The notes beneath the pieces were generated by a model, which was not told the origin of the DNA, did no database searches, and worked only from the letters and a program-made list of their open reading frames with translations. A stretch of DNA of 64,000 nt, from NCBI RefSeq assembly GCF_900089605.1, contig NZ_LT594324.1:4836001-4900000 (forward strand), written 5' to 3'. A program made the translations under genes and the position numbers. Shown piece after piece: positions 60,398 to 64,000 of this stretch. This DNA comes from Micromonospora narathiwatensis. Its GTDB lineage: Bacteria > Actinomycetota > Actinomycetes > Mycobacteriales > Micromonosporaceae. The stretch's first letter is position 1, and each line of letters opens with the position of its first letter.

Positions 60398-60468
60398 GCG
60401 AGCAGAGCGAGCGAATCAGTCAGTGCAGGCGTCTTGCCGACGCCGAGCGAAGCGAGGTGGCGGCATGA
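60394..60468 (+). CDS. 24-aa mini-ORF bridging pstC and pstA by ATGA overlaps
   Basis: ATG 60394 to TGA 60468: [10 protein letters not shown]...EVAA. The ATG overlaps the pstC stop (ATGA) and its own stop overlaps the pstA ATG (ATGA). A strong GAGGTGG for pstA lies inside it, 5 bases before the pstA start. pstC and pstA are usually directly coupled; this 71-base insert keeps the coupling. It resembles the 59-base units at 49.5 kb in design (RTGAGCG start, Ser/Arg/Glu-rich, internal Shine-Dalgarno). Confidence 0.55.
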   Translation: MSEQSERISQCRRLADAERSEVAA

Positions 60469-61556
60469 GCACGACAGTCACCTCCCACCGCCCGCAGCCC
60501 CCGGCACAGCCGGTCACGCTGCGGGCCAAGCGACTTCCGGCGTACGCCGCGCCCGCCGTCGCCGTCGTGGCCCTGCTGCTCTCCGCCGGCATCGTGTACG
60601 GCGCCGGCATCGGTGGCCCGGTCCTGGTCGTGGTCGTCGGCGCGCTGCTCTACCTGGCTGGCCTCTTCTTCGCCGCGAACGCGGTGGAGGGCCGCCGGTC
60701 CGCCCGCAACCGGACCTGGAGCGCGCTGATCCACTCCGCCTTCGTGCTGGCGGTGCTGCCGCTGGCCTCGGTGGTCTGGACCCTGGTCAGCAAGGGCGCC
60801 GAGCGCCTGGACGCCGCCTTCTTCCTCACCTCGATGAACAACATCGGGGCCCGGGACGCGAACGGCGGCGCCTACCACGCCATCATCGGCACGTTGGAGC
60901 AGGTCGGCATCGCCACCCTGATCACCGTCCCGCTCGGCGTGCTCTGCGCGATCTACGTGGTCGAGTACGGCCGGGGCCGGTTCGCCTTCACCATCCGCTT
61001 CTTCGTGGACGTGATGACCGGCATCCCGTCGATCGTCACCGGCCTCTTCGTGCTGGCCTTCTGGGTGCTGATCGTCTCGCCGTGGTTCAGCCCGGACGGC
61101 CAGCCGGGTTTCTCCGGCTTCGCCGCCGCGCTGGCGCTGAGCGTGCTCATGCTGCCGACCGTGGTCCGTTCCACGGAGGAGATGCTCCGCCTCGTCCCGG
61201 CCCCGCTGCGCGAGGGCGCGTACGCCCTCGGCGTGCCGAAGTGGAAGACCATCCTGCGGGTCGTGCTGCCGACCGCGCTGCCCGGCATCGTCACCGGCAT
61301 CATGCTCTCCGTCGCGCGGGCCGCCGGCGAGACCGCCCCGGTGCTGCTCGTCGCCGGCGGTGCCGCCGCGATCAACTTCAACCCGTTCGAGAACAACCAG
61401 TCGTCGCTGGCCCTCTTCGTCTACCAGCAGGCCGGCGAGGCGTCGAAGTACTCGCCGGCTCGGGCGTGGACCGCGGCGCTGACCCTGGTCGCCCTCGTCC
61501 TCATCCTGACCGTCGCGGCGAAGTTGCTGGCCCGCCGCAACCGGCTCGGCCGATGA
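60465..61556 (+). CDS. pstA: phosphate ABC transporter permease PstA
   Basis: 363 residues from ATG 60465 ([10 protein letters not shown]); a GTG at 60423 is in frame but lies inside the mini-ORF. TM helices at the N-terminus and from about residue 100 onward, EAA loop [26 protein letters not shown], and [20 protein letters not shown]. Partner of PstC. Confidence 0.94.
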   Translation: MSTTVTSHRPQPPAQPVTLRAKRLPAYAAPAVAVVALLLSAGIVYGAGIGGPVLVVVVGALLYLAGLFFAANAVEGRRSARNRTWSALIHSAFVLAVLPLASVVWTLVSKGAERLDAAFFLTSMNNIGARDANGGAYHAIIGTLEQVGIATLITVPLGVLCAIYVVEYGRGRFAFTIRFFVDVMTGIPSIVTGLFVLAFWVLIVSPWFSPDGQPGFSGFAAALALSVLMLPTVVRSTEEMLRLVPAPLREGAYALGVPKWKTILRVVLPTALPGIVTGIMLSVARAAGETAPVLLVAGGAAAINFNPFENNQSSLALFVYQQAGEASKYSPARAWTAALTLVALVLILTVAAKLLARRNRLGR

Positions 61557-61576
61557 ACCCCGGAGGTACCACCACC

Positions 61577-62353
<777 letters not shown>

Positions 62354-62376
62354 GCCGCTGGTCTCCCGGTCCGCGA

Positions 62377-62405
62377 GGGGCGTCGGTCGAGCAGACCGGC
62401 GCCCC
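62377..62405 (+). terminator. terminator after pstB
   Basis: GGGGCGTCGGTC (62377-62388) pairs with GACCGGCGCCCC (62394-62405) with one G-U pair and a 5-base loop, between convergent genes. Confidence 0.75.
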
Positions 62406-62430
62406 TTCGCGTGTCCGCGCCGGGCCGCGC

Positions 62431-63618
62431 TCAGCTCAGCGTCGCGAAGAACCGCCGCAGGTCGGCCACGAGCAGGTCCGGCGCCTCGTGGGCGGCGAAG
62501 TGCCCGCCCCGGTCGTACGTGTGCCAGGAGACGATGTTCTTGTGGTCGCGCTCGGCGAGGGTCCGGATCGACTGGAAGTCCCAGGCGAAGTTGGCCAGGC
62601 CGAGCGGCACGGTGGTCGGCTCCAGCCGCTCGGTGCCGCGCCCGTTGACCTTCTGCGTCGGGTGGACCACCTCGGCGTCCTCGTAGTAGAAGCGCGCCGA
62701 GGAGGCCGCGGTGTTGGTCAGCCAGTAGATCATCACGTTGGCGAGCACGTACTCGGGGTCGAGCTGCTCGCCCATCAGCTGGGCCGCCCAGCCGAGCAGG
62801 CCCACGGGCGAGTCCGCGAGCGCGTGCGCGACATTCTGCGGCTCGGTCGAGTGCAGCTTGTCGTAGCCGCCCCGCCGCCGCACGAACCAGTCGGCGAAGG
62901 CCACCTTGCCCCGCTCCTCCTCGGAGAGCGTGGCCAGCTCGTCGGCGTCCCCGGACGGCAGCGAGAAGACCTGGCTGACGTGGACGCCGATCACGTGCTC
63001 CGGGGCGGCCCGACCCACCTCGGGACTGACGAACGCGCCGAGGTCGTTGCCGGCGGCGCCGTAGCGGTCGTACCCGAGGCGGCGCATCAGCCCGGCCCAG
63101 GCGCGGGCCACCCGGAACCGGTTCCAGCCCCGCTCGCGGGACGGCCCGGAGAAGCCGAACCCGGGGAGCGACGGGATGACCAGGTGGAAGGCAGCGGCCG
63201 GGTCGGCGCCGTGTGCCCGGGGGTCGGTCAGCGGGCCGATCACGTCCAGCCACTCGACCACCGTGGTCGGCCAGCCGTGGGTGAGGATCAGCGGAACGGC
63301 GTCCGGCTCGGGCGAGCGGACGTGCAGGAAGTGCACGGTCTGTCCGTCGATCTCGGTGGTGAACTGCGGGTACGCGTTGAGCCGGGCCTCCCAGGCGCGC
63401 CAGTCGTACGTCGTCCGCCAGCGCTCGGCGAGCCGCCGCACGTAGCCGAGCGGGACGCCGTACTCCCAGCCCGGCGGGACCGGGCCGGCCGGGGCTGCCC
63501 CGGCGTCGGCGGGCAGTTCCTCGGTCCACCGGGTACGGGCCAGCCGGTCGACCAGGTCGTCCAGCTCGGCCTGCGGAACGTCGATACGGAACGGGACGAT
63601 CGCGGTGTTGTCAGCCAT
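62431..63618 (-). CDS. epoxide hydrolase (EHN-domain alpha/beta hydrolase)
   Basis: 395 residues from ATG 63618. N-terminal EHN region ([22 protein letters not shown]), oxyanion HGWP, nucleophile Asp192 in [11 protein letters not shown], and late His373 in [13 protein letters not shown]. The Tyr-rich lid region ([17 protein letters not shown]) is typical of microsomal-type epoxide hydrolases. Divergent from a WYL regulator that probably controls it. Confidence 0.92.
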   Translation of the reverse strand: MADNTAIVPFRIDVPQAELDDLVDRLARTRWTEELPADAGAAPAGPVPPGWEYGVPLGYVRRLAERWRTTYDWRAWEARLNAYPQFTTEIDGQTVHFLHVRSPEPDAVPLILTHGWPTTVVEWLDVIGPLTDPRAHGADPAAAFHLVIPSLPGFGFSGPSRERGWNRFRVARAWAGLMRRLGYDRYGAAGNDLGAFVSPEVGRAAPEHVIGVHVSQVFSLPSGDADELATLSEEERGKVAFADWFVRRRGGYDKLHSTEPQNVAHALADSPVGLLGWAAQLMGEQLDPEYVLANVMIYWLTNTAASSARFYYEDAEVVHPTQKVNGRGTERLEPTTVPLGLANFAWDFQSIRTLAERDHKNIVSWHTYDRGGHFAAHEAPDLLVADLRRFFATLS

Positions 63619-63637
63619 GTCCCGAACGTAGAGACCG

Positions 63638-63660
63638 ATTAGGCAAGGATCGTTCCTAAT
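63638..63660. promoter_or_regulatory. inverted repeat between epoxide hydrolase and WYL regulator
   Basis: ATTAGG (63638-63643) and CCTAAT (63655-63660) with an 11-base spacer, in the 62-base divergent gap. Candidate operator for the WYL regulator. Confidence 0.5.
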
Positions 63661-63680
63661 GGTCGGGCAGAATCCGGAAC

Positions 63681-64000
63681 ATGTTGGAGACCTCGGCACG
63701 GCTGCTGCGCCTGCTGTCGCTGTTGCAGACCCCGCGCGAGTGGACCGGCACCGAGCTGGCCGAGCGCCTCTCGGTGAGCACCCGGACCGTCCGCAACGAC
63801 GTGGAGCGGCTACGCGCCCTCGGCTACCCGGTGCACGGCACCCGGGGCGCGATCGGCGGGTACCGGCTCGGGGCGGGGGCGGCCCTGCCTCCGCTGCTCC
63901 TCGACGACGAGGAGGCGGTGGCGGTGGCGGTCGGGCTGCGTACCGCCGCCGCAGGCGGCGTCGCCGGCATCGAGGAGACCTCGCTGCGAGCCCTCGCGAA
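63681..64000 (+). CDS. HTH-WYL transcriptional regulator, truncated by window edge
   Basis: 106 codons are visible from ATG 63681: [54 protein letters not shown] and [22 protein letters not shown]. This is the YafY/DeoR-like N-terminus that precedes a WYL domain. It continues past the window. Divergent from the epoxide hydrolase. Confidence 0.88.
   Translation, partial: MLETSARLLRLLSLLQTPREWTGTELAERLSVSTRTVRNDVERLRALGYPVHGTRGAIGGYRLGAGAALPPLLLDDEEAVAVAVGLRTAAAGGVAGIEETSLRALA

Overview
The window is very GC-rich and gene-dense. It contains the mycothiol genes mshA and mshD, a mycothiol-dependent isomerase-type enzyme, SenX3-RegX3-PhoU, GlnR, DUF397/XRE pairs and many GTG/TTG starts. This is an actinomycete chromosome, most likely Micromonospora or a close relative in Micromonosporaceae. 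Gene order also supports Actinobacteria. From memory, one part parallels M. tuberculosis Rv0474-Rv0498 (XRE, hbhA, DUF2516, murB, SDR, mshA, YbjN, gpm1, senX3-regX3, ppx, TIM-barrel protein). Another parallels Rv0811c-Rv0820 (YgfZ, pabC, nitrobindin, sseC-cysA2, lmeA, glnR, mshD, pstB). It looks like ordinary core chromosome with small accessory patches. No rRNA, tRNA, CRISPR array, prophage or IS element was seen.

Layout. 1-7 kb: TetR-hydrolase operon with an operator in its promoter, proline dehydrogenase, a lipoprotein/ATP-grasp pair, a CGNR zinc-finger regulator, sugar isomerase-like protein and exopolyphosphatase. 7-11 kb: TctC-type binding protein divergent from a CitA/CitB-like two-component system, then a secreted lysozyme-like protein. 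11.1-11.9 kb: non-coding tract with degenerate repeats. 12-15.6 kb: RegX3-SenX3, PhoU with a PHO box, phosphoglycerate mutase. 15.7-26.8 kb: tandem MFS pair, a Rho_N/histone-H1-like protein, YbjN, MshA, SDR, methyltransferase, MurB, a mycothiol-dependent enzyme and a LacI regulator. 26.9-32.5 kb: one 1,883-residue secreted ThuA/sugar-dehydrogenase/PKD/DUF1080 protein. 32.7-45.3 kb: acetyltransferase, XRE-DUF397 locus divergent from three small coupled genes, macro-domain and EI24 proteins, WYL regulator, AlaX, HbhA-like locus, asparaginase. 45.4-57.8 kb: BKACE enzyme, YgfZ-Fur, PabC, nitrobindin operon, DsrE, CysA2-SseC with a Cys-rich leader peptide, LmeA-like protein, GlnR, polysaccharide deacetylase, MshD. 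58-62.4 kb: PHO box and pstSCAB. 62.4-64 kb: epoxide hydrolase divergent from a truncated WYL regulator.

How genes work together. RegX3-SenX3, PhoU and PstSCAB form a phosphate-sensing and uptake set, with GTTCACC-type repeats before phoU and pstS. MshA and MshD catalyse the first and last steps of mycothiol synthesis. GlnR links nitrogen control to the same neighbourhood. CysA2-SseC probably responds to cysteine through a leaderless poly-Cys upstream ORF.

The most unusual signal is a class of tiny ORFs placed exactly at translational-coupling junctions. Three identical 20-codon ORFs in 59-bp tandem repeats, each overlapping the next by GTGA, lie between a 34-residue membrane peptide and nitrobindin (49.4-49.7 kb). 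A 24-codon ORF with ATGA overlaps at both ends lies between pstC and pstA (60.4 kb).
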